Positions 9,135-18,659 of a DNA stretch of 64,000 nt are shown piece after piece. Made by a program: the position numbers and the translations under genes. Under the pieces are notes generated by a model. It did not search any database. It was given only the letters and a program-made list of their open reading frames with translations, and had not been told where the DNA came from. The DNA is from Thalassolituus hydrocarboniclasticus (lineage in GTDB: Bacteria > Pseudomonadota > Gammaproteobacteria > Pseudomonadales > Oceanobacteraceae). The stretch spans positions 1,890,448 through 1,954,447 of the forward strand of contig NZ_CP054475.1 of the NCBI RefSeq assembly GCF_025345565.1, written 5' to 3'. The first letter of the stretch is position 1. Every line of letters starts with the position of its first letter.

Positions 9135-10316
9135 ATGCTGATCGATTTCTTTCAGACCGTCCGTAACGCCCGTGTACCCTGTTCGGTGCGCGAGTATCTG
9201 GATCTTGTGCAGGCGGTTAAAGCCCATGTGGTATTTGCCGATCTGGATGAGTTTTATGCGCTCGCCCGGCTTTGCCTGGTAAAAGACGAAAAGCACTACG
9301 ATAAATTCGATAAGGCTTTCGCCGCTTATTTTCAGGGGCTGGATACACTGCCTTCATTTATGGAAGAGGCCAACATTCCGGCTGACTGGATGCGTAAGGA
9401 ATTTGAACGCATGTTGTCAGAAGAGGAAATGGCCAAAATCGAAGCACTGGGTGGGCTGGATAAAGTTCTCGAAGAGTTTAAAAAACGCCTTGAAGAGCAA
9501 CATAAGCGCCATCAGGGTGGCAATAAAATGATCGGTACCGGCGGTACTTCGGCCTTTGGTGGTAACGGTTATAACCCGGAAGGCATCCGCATCGAGCAGG
9601 GTAAGTCGCGCCACAAAAAGGCTGTTAAAGTCTGGGAGCAGCGGAACTATAAAGACCTCGATGACAGTATTGAGCTGGGTATCCGTAATATCAAAGTTGC
9701 GCTGCGCCGTTTGCGTAAATTTGCCCGTCAGGGCTCGGTAGAAGAGCTTGATCTGGGCGATACCATTGCTTCCACTGCCCGCAATGCCGGTTTTCTGGAT
9801 ATCAAAATGGTGCCGGAGCGGCACAACTCGGTCAAAGTGCTGTTGTTTTTTGATATCGGTGGCTCGATGGATCCGCACGTGCGCGTCTGCGAGGAGTTGT
9901 TCTCTGCCGCCCGTACCGAGTTCAAGCATATGGAGATTTTTTATTTCCATAACTGCCTGTATGAGTCGGTCTGGAAAAACAATATCCGTCGTAATAATCA
10001 GCGTACCGATACCTGGGATATCCTGCGCAAATTCGGACCTGACTACAAAGTGATCTTTGTTGGTGATGCCATGATGGCACCTTACGAAGTAACCCACGTC
10101 GGGGGCAGTGTTGAGCACTGGAATGAAGAACCGGGTGCTGTCTGGATGCAGCGTATGGCGGATCATTACGGCAAGCTGGTATGGCTGAATCCTGCACCTG
10201 AGTCTTACTGGGGGCAGGGCGGATCGCTGGGGGCGATCCGCGAAATTGTCAATCAGCATATGTACCCGCTGACCCTGAAAGGGCTGGAAACAGCGATGCG
10301 CTACCTCAGCAAATAG
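9135..10316 (+). CDS. VWA domain protein, CoxE-like
   Basis: A 393-residue soluble protein without signal peptide. The N-terminal half is helical and charged. The C-terminal half holds a VWA domain with FDIGGSMDPHV (Asp at about 240), where the usual DxSxS motif reads DxGxS, and later VIFVGDAMMAPYE. CoxE-like VWA proteins are standard partners of MoxR ATPases and help mature or activate enzymes; the client here is unknown. The gene follows moxR at four bases and is surely in the same operon. Confidence 0.88.
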   Translation: MLIDFFQTVRNARVPCSVREYLDLVQAVKAHVVFADLDEFYALARLCLVKDEKHYDKFDKAFAAYFQGLDTLPSFMEEANIPADWMRKEFERMLSEEEMAKIEALGGLDKVLEEFKKRLEEQHKRHQGGNKMIGTGGTSAFGGNGYNPEGIRIEQGKSRHKKAVKVWEQRNYKDLDDSIELGIRNIKVALRRLRKFARQGSVEELDLGDTIASTARNAGFLDIKMVPERHNSVKVLLFFDIGGSMDPHVRVCEELFSAARTEFKHMEIFYFHNCLYESVWKNNIRRNNQRTDTWDILRKFGPDYKVIFVGDAMMAPYEVTHVGGSVEHWNEEPGAVWMQRMADHYGKLVWLNPAPESYWGQGGSLGAIREIVNQHMYPLTLKGLETAMRYLSK

Positions 10317-10439
10317 GTAGTGGCAATCATTTACCTGTACGTAAGTACCGATTGATTGCAGGGCGCGCTTTATAGGACAATGGCGCGCTGATGGCACGGA
10401 TGCCCACATAACTAAAAAAATGAAAAGGGCTTTAGACCA

Positions 10440-11165
10440 ATGCTGGTCCTGGGGAATCTTTGGTGTCTGCTTACCCGTTGGGTGAAGCAGATGCTCTACA
10501 TCACCACGTTCTGTCTGATCTGTGCTCCGTCATGGGCGCAACAGGAACAACTGTATCTGCGTAAAGGCCCGGGCAGTGCATTTCCTGTTATCTTCGAAGT
10601 CTCTTCTACCGAACAATTACAACCCTTGCGCCTGCAGGGGGACTGGCTGCTGCTCAGTAATGGCCGTCGTCAGGGCTGGCTGCCTGTCGCTCAGGTTCCT
10701 GAATCCTCAGGTCTGAGCCGTGCCCAGCGCTGGTATCTGAAAGATGCTCTGCGTCCGGGGAGTTGGCAGGTACAGGGCGGCTGGAACAGTGAAACAGCAC
10801 TGCAGCTGGGCGTCAGCTATCCACTGGATGAGTATCGTCTGGCGGCGCGCTTTACCCGTGCCAATGCCGGTGAGCAGGTCTGGCAGAGTGCCGAGCTGGG
10901 GCTGGAGCAGGTGTTTTCACGTTATGCGGACTGGTCGTTGCAGGGCTTTGCTGGTCTTGGCGTGGGGATCAATGAACAGGGGAGTCGTCACTGGGATGAG
11001 CAGGGGCGGGAAACCTCAACGGCGCTTTTTACGGTTTCCGGTGATGTTGTCTGGCCACTGGAAAAGCGCCTGGATTTTCGTCTGCGCCTGCAGGCTTCAC
11101 AGGCGCTGGGCGCTGATCAATCTGCACATACGGCCGTTGCGCTGATCTGGAATCTGAGTTTATGA
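10440..11165 (+). CDS. Exported protein with SH3-like domain, possible outer-membrane barrel
   Basis: A 241-residue exported protein. After a signal sequence ending near APSWA, residues 34-90 form a bacterial SH3-like domain (LYLRKGPGSAFPVI, GDWLLLSNGRRQGWLPV). The rest is rich in alternating aromatic/polar strands and ends ALIWNLSL, as in small outer-membrane barrels. AAAGG at 10424-10428 favours the ATG at 10440; an internal ATG at 10491 would leave an uncharged, very short signal. First gene of the envelope cluster that runs to agmX-like; the next gene overlaps it by four bases. Confidence 0.65.
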   Translation: MLVLGNLWCLLTRWVKQMLYITTFCLICAPSWAQQEQLYLRKGPGSAFPVIFEVSSTEQLQPLRLQGDWLLLSNGRRQGWLPVAQVPESSGLSRAQRWYLKDALRPGSWQVQGGWNSETALQLGVSYPLDEYRLAARFTRANAGEQVWQSAELGLEQVFSRYADWSLQGFAGLGVGINEQGSRHWDEQGRETSTALFTVSGDVVWPLEKRLDFRLRLQASQALGADQSAHTAVALIWNLSL

Positions 11166-11767
11166 AATATCTGCTTCTTTGCCTGTTAGTGGCGCCCTGG
11201 TGGGTTAACGCAGAAACCACCGACATCTATCAGCCACGGCTCAAAATCGCCGGGCTGGATAAATCCGAAAATATCAATCGCCGTTATGGCAGTTGGGGTG
11301 TAGGTCTGGCGCAGCAGGCGCAGGATAATCTCAGCAGCCGCAGCGCGCTGAACGTTACCGCTCGCTGGTTTGCCGGTGAACGCTGGTATCTGCTCGGCAG
11401 CGCCCAGATTGCCCCCTTCAATGAAGATGAAGTACGCGACGGCAGTGGCCGGGTTTTGCTGGAGTCCGGCGAACAGGCCAATGTGCTCAATGCCGGAGCC
11501 GGTTACGCTTTTTTGCAGGGTGCTGCCAGTTTCAGCGGTCGTACCAGTTACCCATGGCAAGTGGCGGTTGAAGCCTTGCTGGGCGAGCAATATACCGGTG
11601 ACAGCAGCGGCCGTTACACCGGCCTGGCCTTTTCCTGGCAGTTGCTGGGCGATGATTACTGGTTTGCGACGGAGTGGCGGGCCTACCAGAGTGACGACAG
11701 TCGCCTGGATAAACTGAATGTGAATAAGGGTATGCAATGGGGCGTTTCGTTCGGTTCTTATTTCTGA
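11162..11767 (+). CDS. Probable outer-membrane beta-barrel protein
   Basis: A 201-residue protein with a clear signal peptide (MKYLLLCLLVAPWWVNA) and a mature part of amphipathic strands such as ALNVTARWFAGERWYLLGSA, ending in a terminal aromatic (WGVSFGSYF) typical of outer-membrane barrels. No family recognised. ATGA overlap with the gene before and a 31-base overlap with the gene after show tight coupling. Confidence 0.6.
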   Translation: MKYLLLCLLVAPWWVNAETTDIYQPRLKIAGLDKSENINRRYGSWGVGLAQQAQDNLSSRSALNVTARWFAGERWYLLGSAQIAPFNEDEVRDGSGRVLLESGEQANVLNAGAGYAFLQGAASFSGRTSYPWQVAVEALLGEQYTGDSSGRYTGLAFSWQLLGDDYWFATEWRAYQSDDSRLDKLNVNKGMQWGVSFGSYF

Positions 11768-12258
11768 GTCTGTGCGCGTTCAGCGTGCAGGCCGAAGAGG
11801 TCAGAAATATTGAAACCCTGGCGCCGGGCCAGCTGGTCGACGATTTTTCTATGCCTTCCGCCATTGGCGGTTGGGGGCAGCGTCTGGCAGAGCAGCGTGG
11901 CAAACCGGTAATGCTGGTATGGCTGGATCGTTGCAACCAGTGTCAGGAAGAACTGGTGCGCTATCAGTTGCTGGCAGAAAGCTACGCGCTGGATCAACTG
12001 GTCGCCTGGTTTATCTGGGCGCCGCATAAAAATGACGTGCCGCCGAAAATGCGTTTACCGGTGTTGCTGAATGATCAGTACTGGACGCAAAGCTGGGGCT
12101 TTAATCCCCGTCCGGCGGTCATGCTTATTAATAACGATGGTGTGCTGGATCACCTGATTCTGGGAGATCTGACCGGACACTACGCTGAAACTGAACAAAC
12201 ACTGGCACGGTGGATGGCTGAGCGACAGTTGCAGGCCCGTGTGGAGAGCAGACAATGA
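11737..12258 (+). CDS. Periplasmic thioredoxin-like protein
   Basis: A 173-residue exported protein with a signal peptide (to about residue 19) and a TlpA/redoxin-like fold: PGQLVDDFSMPS, then KPVMLVWLDRCNQCQEELVR with a CxxC pair (about residues 67-70), and later GFNPRPAVMLINNDG with the cis-proline. The residue before the first Cys is Arg, not the usual Trp. It could reduce or form disulfides in the neighbouring envelope proteins, for example the cysteine pair of the TonB-like protein at the end of the cluster; that link is inference. Confidence 0.72.
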   Translation: MGRFVRFLFLSLCAFSVQAEEVRNIETLAPGQLVDDFSMPSAIGGWGQRLAEQRGKPVMLVWLDRCNQCQEELVRYQLLAESYALDQLVAWFIWAPHKNDVPPKMRLPVLLNDQYWTQSWGFNPRPAVMLINNDGVLDHLILGDLTGHYAETEQTLARWMAERQLQARVESRQ

Positions 12259-12767
12259 AAAAATTACCGATGCTGACTTTAGCTGCGCTCTTTTGTGCGC
12301 TGACTGTGCAGGCTGAACCGCAGAATGCCAATATTGCTGCCGATATTGTTCAGGTTAAACGCTCGGTGCTGGAGCTGAATAAAGACCTGTATGAACTTGA
12401 AGAAGACCTGCTCAGTCCGGCAACGACCCGCGCGGCGTTTTATTTTTCACTGACGTACGGTGAGTTTTTCGAGCCGCTTTCGATTGAAGTCAGTGGCTCA
12501 GGCTTCGAAGCTGTGCGTCATATTTATACCGAACGTCAGGTCGCCGCGCTGCGTATGGGGGCCGTGCAGCCACTGGCCAATATTAATCTGGGGCCAGGTA
12601 AACATAATCTGCGTGCGGTGATCCGTGGAGTTGATCAGCTTGGACAAAACCGTGAACTGGTTGTCGAGCAGCAAGTAGAAAAAAGCGATAAACCACTGAT
12701 GCTGGAGTTTGTTGTCAGTGATGTCGCCGAGCAGCAAAGCGCCGCCGCGCAGCTGAAATTCTGGTAA
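12255..12767 (+). CDS. Exported protein of unknown function
   Basis: I do not recognise this 170-residue protein. It has a signal peptide (MKKLPMLTLAALFCALTVQA), a short coiled-coil-like helix (about 27-52: VQVKRSVLELNKDLYELEED), then a beta-sandwich-like region ending LKFW. It overlaps the thioredoxin-like gene by four bases and precedes a large TPR protein, so it is likely a periplasmic part of the same machine. Confidence 0.6.
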   Translation: MKKLPMLTLAALFCALTVQAEPQNANIAADIVQVKRSVLELNKDLYELEEDLLSPATTRAAFYFSLTYGEFFEPLSIEVSGSGFEAVRHIYTERQVAALRMGAVQPLANINLGPGKHNLRAVIRGVDQLGQNRELVVEQQVEKSDKPLMLEFVVSDVAEQQSAAAQLKFW

Positions 12768-12792
12768 CCGGTGTACGGATGACAGCCTCCTG

Positions 12793-14772
12793 ATGCGACT
12801 CTATTTACTGTTTTTTCCGCTGTTTTGCCTGTTGTCGGTTGCCCGTGCTGCCGACGGCGGTGCCACGGCAGATGCTGTTGCTGTGCAGCCGTCAGTGGCG
12901 GCTGTGAATAACAGTCAGCCCGAAAATGCAGAGCAGCGGCTGCTGCGCGGTGCATTTTATTACCATTATTTAACCAATAATTATCAGCAGGCACTGGTCA
13001 GTCTTGATCTTATGCAGAAAGCCTATGGTCAGGCTGAAATCGTTGCCGAAATAACAGTGATGAAGGCGGCCATTCTGTTGGCTCTGGGTCTGGAAGACGA
13101 TGCTGATGCATTATTTGCAGCGGTTGAACAATCTGGTGGTAAAGCGTCAGCAGATGCCTGGTATCACCTGGCAGGACGTTGGCTGGCAAAATCCGAATGG
13201 GAAAAAGCAGAGCGCAGCATCCGCCGGGCACTGCAATTTGAGACGCGACAGAGCGGAACAGGCGCAGATACGTCTGGTGCACTGAATCGCTCATATCAGG
13301 AAGAAGCAAAATTTATTCTGGTCGCGAGTCTGGCTGAGCAGGATCGCGTGCATGAAGCCAATGACGCACTCGCGACTATGAGCCAGAGCGGAATCTGGAG
13401 CGGCTATGCACGTTATAACCAGATACTGTCGCTGATGCGCCTGCACGCCGTCAGCCGCGATCTGGAAAAATTAATCGAAGAAGCCACGTATTATCTGCCG
13501 GATACCTACGAAGGCCATTCCTTAAAAGACAGGATTTTACTGGTTGCCGGTATTTACGCGCTGGATGCCGGTAAATACCGTCAGGCTGAAGCTTATTTGC
13601 GACAAATCAGTCTCGACAGTGCCTTCACCGCTCCCGGATTATTGCAATACGGCTGGTCGCTGGTTGATCAGTGGAAATACGAAGAGGCCATGCAACCATG
13701 GCGGATTCTGCAACAGCGCTTCAGTGAATTTCACCCGGCGGTTATTGAATCCGTACTGGCGGTGCCCCACGCCCTTGAATTACTGAATGCGACAACGCAA
13801 TCGCTGAAAACCTATGAATTTGTTGAGCAGCGTCTGCTCGGCATGCTTGAAACCCTGCGAATGCAGAATTCCCGTGAACAATTAAGTGCCTGGCTGGATG
13901 AGTGGGAATTACAACAGCAGGGGCAGTCCTGGGGCTGGCAGCGGGCGCAGTTAGGCGATATGCCGGATGGTGATTTGTCTCGCACCCTGCAGGATCTGCT
14001 GGACGATCGTGATTTTAATCAGATGACGTCCGCTCTGCATGATCTGAACAGTATGCTGCATGACGTTAAACGTCAGCAGCAGGATCTGCAATTATGGCAG
14101 GCCGTACTTAAACAGCGTCAGCAGAAACTTGCGGGCATGAATGCCAGCAAAAAGCTGCAACAACTGGAATTGCGTCAGGCAGCGCTGACCCGTGATGTTC
14201 TGGCAATACAGCAACGTCTGCAGGCCGAAGATCAAAAAGTGTTTGCCTTTGCATCCAGTGCCGATCAGCAGAATGTTGATCATCTTGCAGCCGTTGTACC
14301 GCGCATCGAATACCTGCAGCGTCTCAATACCCCAACCCGTGATCTGGGTGTTTATAAAGAACGCTGGCGCCGTAGCCGCGGCTTACAGCTGTGGCGTATT
14401 TATGAAGAAAAACCACAGCGGCAATGGCTGGCGCAAAAAAATTACTGGCAGCTGCAGGGTGTTACTTCGGAGCTGCTGGAACAGCTGGAAAATACCCGTA
14501 CAGCACTGAGCTGGGCAGACAGCAGCTGGCAGGGTTTTCCGCAGCGCGTTGCTCAGCAGCAACAGCGGTTAAAACAGCAGGAAACACGGTTGCAACAACT
14601 GCACGACCAGCAGCAGGAACAGATTATTGCTCATGCGCAGCGCCATATGACGGATCTGGATGTAAGAATTACCGATTATCTGGCTCAGGCACGTCTGTCG
14701 ATCGCGCGCTTGTATGATGATTCCTTGCAGCAACAGGTTGTTAGCGGTGCGGTGGAGGGCAGTGATGAATAA
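12793..14772 (+). CDS. Large exported TPR protein with C-terminal coiled coil
   Basis: A 659-residue protein with a signal peptide (to about residue 20). Residues 50-350 carry tetratricopeptide-like helical hairpins (for example ILLVAGIYALDAGKYRQAEA and LQYGWSLVDQWKYEEAM). Residues 410-640 are glutamine-rich and heptad-like, consistent with a long coiled coil. TPR proteins beside ExbB/ExbD genes often scaffold energy-coupled envelope machines. Its end overlaps the next lipoprotein gene by eight bases. Confidence 0.7.
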   Translation: MRLYLLFFPLFCLLSVARAADGGATADAVAVQPSVAAVNNSQPENAEQRLLRGAFYYHYLTNNYQQALVSLDLMQKAYGQAEIVAEITVMKAAILLALGLEDDADALFAAVEQSGGKASADAWYHLAGRWLAKSEWEKAERSIRRALQFETRQSGTGADTSGALNRSYQEEAKFILVASLAEQDRVHEANDALATMSQSGIWSGYARYNQILSLMRLHAVSRDLEKLIEEATYYLPDTYEGHSLKDRILLVAGIYALDAGKYRQAEAYLRQISLDSAFTAPGLLQYGWSLVDQWKYEEAMQPWRILQQRFSEFHPAVIESVLAVPHALELLNATTQSLKTYEFVEQRLLGMLETLRMQNSREQLSAWLDEWELQQQGQSWGWQRAQLGDMPDGDLSRTLQDLLDDRDFNQMTSALHDLNSMLHDVKRQQQDLQLWQAVLKQRQQKLAGMNASKKLQQLELRQAALTRDVLAIQQRLQAEDQKVFAFASSADQQNVDHLAAVVPRIEYLQRLNTPTRDLGVYKERWRRSRGLQLWRIYEEKPQRQWLAQKNYWQLQGVTSELLEQLENTRTALSWADSSWQGFPQRVAQQQQRLKQQETRLQQLHDQQQEQIIAHAQRHMTDLDVRITDYLAQARLSIARLYDDSLQQQVVSGAVEGSDE

Positions 14773-17599
14773 TTTTGCCTTACGCGCTGTGTTTATGTTG
14801 GCGATAGTATCGCTGGCCGGCTGTAGTCTGTTTTCGCAACCGGATGATACGGAAAAAACGCTGGGAAATATTAACGGCCTGAAAGTCCGTTTATTATCTA
14901 ACGACCCGCTGGAAACCAGTCATGATGATGTAATTGATCGTTATCAGCGTTATCTCGATGTTGCTACCGAACCGGAAATGCGCATTCGTGTCGCCCACCG
15001 TATTGCCAGTCTTAAACTGCAGGCCGAAGAAATTGCGCTGGATAAAATACCGGAAGGCACTGACTCCGGTCTGGATGCGAGTGCAACGCGAGAAGAGCGT
15101 GCTCAGGCCATTGCCTCAATCAAAGATTATGAGTCATTGCTTGAAGCTTACCCGGACCGTTCCGATAACGACGCCATGCTTTATCAGCTGGCCAAAGCTT
15201 ACAGCATGGCCGGGCGTATGCAGTCTGCTATTGCCACGCTGGAACAACTGGTTGCCGATTTCCCGCGTTCGGTTTATTACCTTGAAGGGGAATTCCGTCT
15301 GGCGCAATTACTGTACGCGTCCGGTGATTATGAAGGGGCGGAGCAGGCTTATCAGCGCCTGATTGATCGCGGCCCGGACGACAACCAATATTATGTCAGT
15401 GCGGGGTATCTGCAGGGCTGGTCGATCTTTAAACAGGATCGTCTGCAGGACAGTCTGCTGGCCTTTACCCGTTTATTGGATGAACAATATCCGACCGTCG
15501 CGGCATTGTCCGATGCCAAAGGCGGTGAGCTGGATATGCTCAACGACATTCTGCGCATTATGGCCATCATGTTTGATGACCTTGGCGACTGGGAGCAGAT
15601 TGCGCTGTTTTATGATCAGCACGGCAAACGTCATTATGAATATCTGATTTATGACCGGCTGGCGACGCTGTATTACGACAAACAATATTATAAAAGCGGA
15701 GCCTCTACCTTACGTGCCTTTGTTTTGCGCTACCCCGATGATGTGCTGGCACCGGTGTATTACGAGCGCCTGATTGAAGGTTATAAAACCGCGCGCTATC
15801 CAAACCTGATGCGTAAACATAAAGAAATCTATATCGGTATGTTTGGCGTAGGCGGTAATTACTGGCTGAACCATACCGAAGCGGTGCAGCAGAAACTGGA
15901 AAAAACGCTGGCAACTTACATCTGGGATCTGGCGGGCTTTCATCACGCCTGGGGGCAGAACAGCAAAAAGCTGAAAGACAAGCGTGAACGTCTGGGCGAA
16001 GCTGAACGCTGGTATAAAGAATATATCCGCAGCTTTCCAGAGGCTGATGACACGGTTAAAGCTCATTTCCTGTTAGCGGAAGTGGCGTTCGAACTGCAGG
16101 ATTACCCTCTGGCCAAAGATCATTATGAGATCGTGGCTTACCAGTATCCGGGTTATGAAAAAGCAGCTGAGGCTGGCTACGCGGCAATTCTGGCATTTAA
16201 TAAATACCGTCCGGCGAAAACAGAGGCCCTGGCCTGGCGCCAGGCAACGGTTGCCAGTGCAATGCGCTTTGTGCAGGAGTTTCCACAGGATGAGCGTAGC
16301 GGCACCGTGCTGGTAAATACCGCAGAAATGCTGCTGAAAGATAAATATTATCCGCAGGCTCTGACCACTGCACGGCTGGCGTCGCAGGTCGAAGCCGACC
16401 TGCCTGAGCGTTACCGCTATGGTGCGGCGCTGGTACGCGGACATGCCAGTTTTGAACAGGGCCTGTTTGCCGAATCCGAAGAAGCGCTGGGCAAAGCCCT
16501 GACTTACAGCAAACTGGATAAGAAAACCCGGCGTGAGTTACGGGATAAAGTCGCTGCCACGGTTTATAAACAAGGCGAGCAGGCCAAAGAGCAGGGTGAC
16601 CTTACCGCAGCGGTTGGCCACTGGCGCCGCCTGGCAACGGTTATTCCGGAAAGTAGCACCCGCATTATTGCCGAATATGATGCGGCAACCTTATTAATGC
16701 AGATGAAAGATTATGATCAGGCCATTGAAGTACTGTTGCATTTCCGTGAACAGTATCCTGAGCATAAATTAACCGCTGATATTCCAAGTAAACTGATCGT
16801 CGCTTATGAAGATAAAGGCGAGTGGCGCAAGGCCGCGTTTGAATTACAGCGCATCTGGAATGACGGCACAGATCCGGAGCAGCAGCGCATTGCCTGCTAC
16901 CAGTCGGCTGAGTATTTTGAAAAAGGTGGTGATCTGGATAATGCGCTGGTGATGTATAAGCGCTACGCCCACAGCTATAAAAAACCGTTTGATGCAGCCG
17001 TCGAAGCGCACTTTAAACTGAACGAAATTTATGCGGCGCAGAACGATGAAGAAAAACGCCGTTTCTGGCTGGATAAGGTGATAACCCTGCACAATAAAGC
17101 CGGTAAAGATCAGACAGATCGTTCACGTTATCTGGCCGCCAGTGCGGCCTATGAGCTGGGTGAATTCGAACGGGTTAAATATGAAAAAATCGCCATTACG
17201 CTTCCCCTTGATAAAAGTGTGACGCGTAAGAATGCGGTGATGCAGGCCGCGCTGAAGCGTTATACCCAGGCGGTGCAGATTGGCGTACTGGAATACACAA
17301 CATCAGCGACTTATCGCATTGGTCAGTTGTACGCTCAGCTGAGCAAGGCACTGATGGAATCGGAGCGGCCAGGCGGTATGGATGAACTGGAGCTGGAAGA
17401 GTATCAGTTCCTGCTGGAAGAGCAGGCATTTCCCCTGGATGAGGCGGCTATTGAAATTCATCAGACCAATGCCAACCGTACTTACGACGGTCTGTATGAT
17501 GAATGGATTAAAAAGAGTTACCGGTCTTTGGGTACGCTGATGCCTGGCCAGTACAATAAAAATGAAAAGGCGCTGAGTTATGTCGATCAGATTCGCTAG
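14765..17599 (+). CDS. Large TPR lipoprotein
   Basis: A 944-residue lipoprotein. The start at ATG 14765 is set by GGAGGG (14756-14761) and gives a signal peptide with lipobox LAGC (Cys 20) followed by Ser-Leu, which favours the outer membrane. The mature protein is a long array of TPR hairpins (for example YQLAKAYSMAGRMQSAIATL, FRLAQLLYASGDYEGAEQAY, LLAEVAFELQDYPLAKDHY), as in YbgF/BamD-type and Glt-type scaffold proteins. It likely forms the periplasmic scaffold on the outer-membrane side. Confidence 0.78.
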   Translation: MNNFALRAVFMLAIVSLAGCSLFSQPDDTEKTLGNINGLKVRLLSNDPLETSHDDVIDRYQRYLDVATEPEMRIRVAHRIASLKLQAEEIALDKIPEGTDSGLDASATREERAQAIASIKDYESLLEAYPDRSDNDAMLYQLAKAYSMAGRMQSAIATLEQLVADFPRSVYYLEGEFRLAQLLYASGDYEGAEQAYQRLIDRGPDDNQYYVSAGYLQGWSIFKQDRLQDSLLAFTRLLDEQYPTVAALSDAKGGELDMLNDILRIMAIMFDDLGDWEQIALFYDQHGKRHYEYLIYDRLATLYYDKQYYKSGASTLRAFVLRYPDDVLAPVYYERLIEGYKTARYPNLMRKHKEIYIGMFGVGGNYWLNHTEAVQQKLEKTLATYIWDLAGFHHAWGQNSKKLKDKRERLGEAERWYKEYIRSFPEADDTVKAHFLLAEVAFELQDYPLAKDHYEIVAYQYPGYEKAAEAGYAAILAFNKYRPAKTEALAWRQATVASAMRFVQEFPQDERSGTVLVNTAEMLLKDKYYPQALTTARLASQVEADLPERYRYGAALVRGHASFEQGLFAESEEALGKALTYSKLDKKTRRELRDKVAATVYKQGEQAKEQGDLTAAVGHWRRLATVIPESSTRIIAEYDAATLLMQMKDYDQAIEVLLHFREQYPEHKLTADIPSKLIVAYEDKGEWRKAAFELQRIWNDGTDPEQQRIACYQSAEYFEKGGDLDNALVMYKRYAHSYKKPFDAAVEAHFKLNEIYAAQNDEEKRRFWLDKVITLHNKAGKDQTDRSRYLAASAAYELGEFERVKYEKIAITLPLDKSVTRKNAVMQAALKRYTQAVQIGVLEYTTSATYRIGQLYAQLSKALMESERPGGMDELELEEYQFLLEEQAFPLDEAAIEIHQTNANRTYDGLYDEWIKKSYRSLGTLMPGQYNKNEKALSYVDQIR

Positions 17600-18194
17600 C
17601 CTGTTATTGCTGGTTTTATTGCAAATGGGATTGCAGGGCTGCAGCCTGTTGGGTGCTAAGCCTGAAGTGGTCGATTCTGTGCCGCAGGAAAAGCCATTGC
17701 CGCCGGAACTGATCGAGGCCTATAACGCCGGTCTGGAATTGCTGCAGGACGAAGAGTTTGATGCGGCACTGGTTCACTGGCAGACGCTGGCGGAAAAATA
17801 TGCAGAATTTCCCGGCTGCTGGACCAATCTGGCACTGGCGCAATACCGTCTCGAGCAGTTTGATGCCAGTCTGGAAAGTCTGAATAAAGCCGTTGCCCTT
17901 AAACAGGAATTCTGCCCGGCCTATAAAGTACTGGGACTGGTACAGCGTGAATTAGGCCAGTTCGGGGCGGCAGAAGACAGCTATCAGACGGCTCTTCAGT
18001 GTGACCCGGCGGATGTGCAGGTGCATTACAATCTGGGCATTCTCTATGATCTGTATCTGCATGATCTGGTCAAAGCGCTGCAACAATATCAGCTGGCACA
18101 GGGCATGATGAGCGAGCCGGATGAAACGCTGGCGATCTGGATTGCTGACCTCGAACGACGCAGTACCGAGCAGGTCGCAGGGGAGGGTTCGTAG
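17580..18194 (+). CDS. TPR lipoprotein
   Basis: A 204-residue lipoprotein with lipobox LQGC (Cys 21) followed by Ser. Three TPR units follow (about residues 45-165), for example WTNLALAQYRLEQFDASLES and YKVLGLVQRELGQFGAAEDS, and VHYNLGILYDL. It starts 20 bases before the end of the larger TPR lipoprotein gene. It may bridge that protein to other parts of the machine. Confidence 0.75.
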   Translation: MSIRFASLLLLVLLQMGLQGCSLLGAKPEVVDSVPQEKPLPPELIEAYNAGLELLQDEEFDAALVHWQTLAEKYAEFPGCWTNLALAQYRLEQFDASLESLNKAVALKQEFCPAYKVLGLVQRELGQFGAAEDSYQTALQCDPADVQVHYNLGILYDLYLHDLVKALQQYQLAQGMMSEPDETLAIWIADLERRSTEQVAGEGS

Positions 18195-18511
18195 TGATTA
18201 AAGTATTTTCCTGCGCACTGTTGTTACTGTTTTTAAATAACATTGCGCTTGCTGACAATGTGGTTCGCCTTGAAGGTATCTCCATTCAGGGTAACAGCGA
18301 AGAACCGAACGTAATGTACGTAACACCGTGGCGTCCGCCACCGGGAACCGGGCGCTTATATCAGCCGATTAACAGCTATCGTGAACAGTGGCTGCAGAGC
18401 ATTGACCGCGACAGCTTCCGCCGCGAAATGCGTTACGCTGAACGCTATGCGCCAAAGGAGCCGGATCAGGAACGTCTGCGCCAGCTGAGCGGGGGCTCAG
18501 CAGTGCAGTAG
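18194..18511 (+). CDS. Small exported protein of unknown function
   Basis: A 105-residue protein with signal peptide MIKVFSCALLLLFLNNIALA and a basic, proline-containing mature part (YVTPWRPPPGTG, then RREMRYAERYAPKEP). GTG start sharing its first base with the previous stop (TAGTG), after GGGAGGG. No family recognised. The PPG segment and size fit an extended linker or adaptor. Confidence 0.6.
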   Translation: MIKVFSCALLLLFLNNIALADNVVRLEGISIQGNSEEPNVMYVTPWRPPPGTGRLYQPINSYREQWLQSIDRDSFRREMRYAERYAPKEPDQERLRQLSGGSAVQ

Positions 18512-18659
18512 TACTTTTTGGTTTATGCAATAAACAACGTTTTTTGCTGAGCGGTTTAATGGTTAAATCGTCAGTAATGGGAAAGACCCGGAAGGCTGCG
18601 GCATAAGACCGGCCAATAACAATTAATAAGCTAAAAACTACAAACCAGGGGAAGTAACT

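Noticed and set aside
12793-17599. BamD/YbgF of the Bam or Tol systems
   Set aside because: TPR lipoproteins here are far larger and lie beside an Agl-like channel set, without Pal, TolB or Bam genes.
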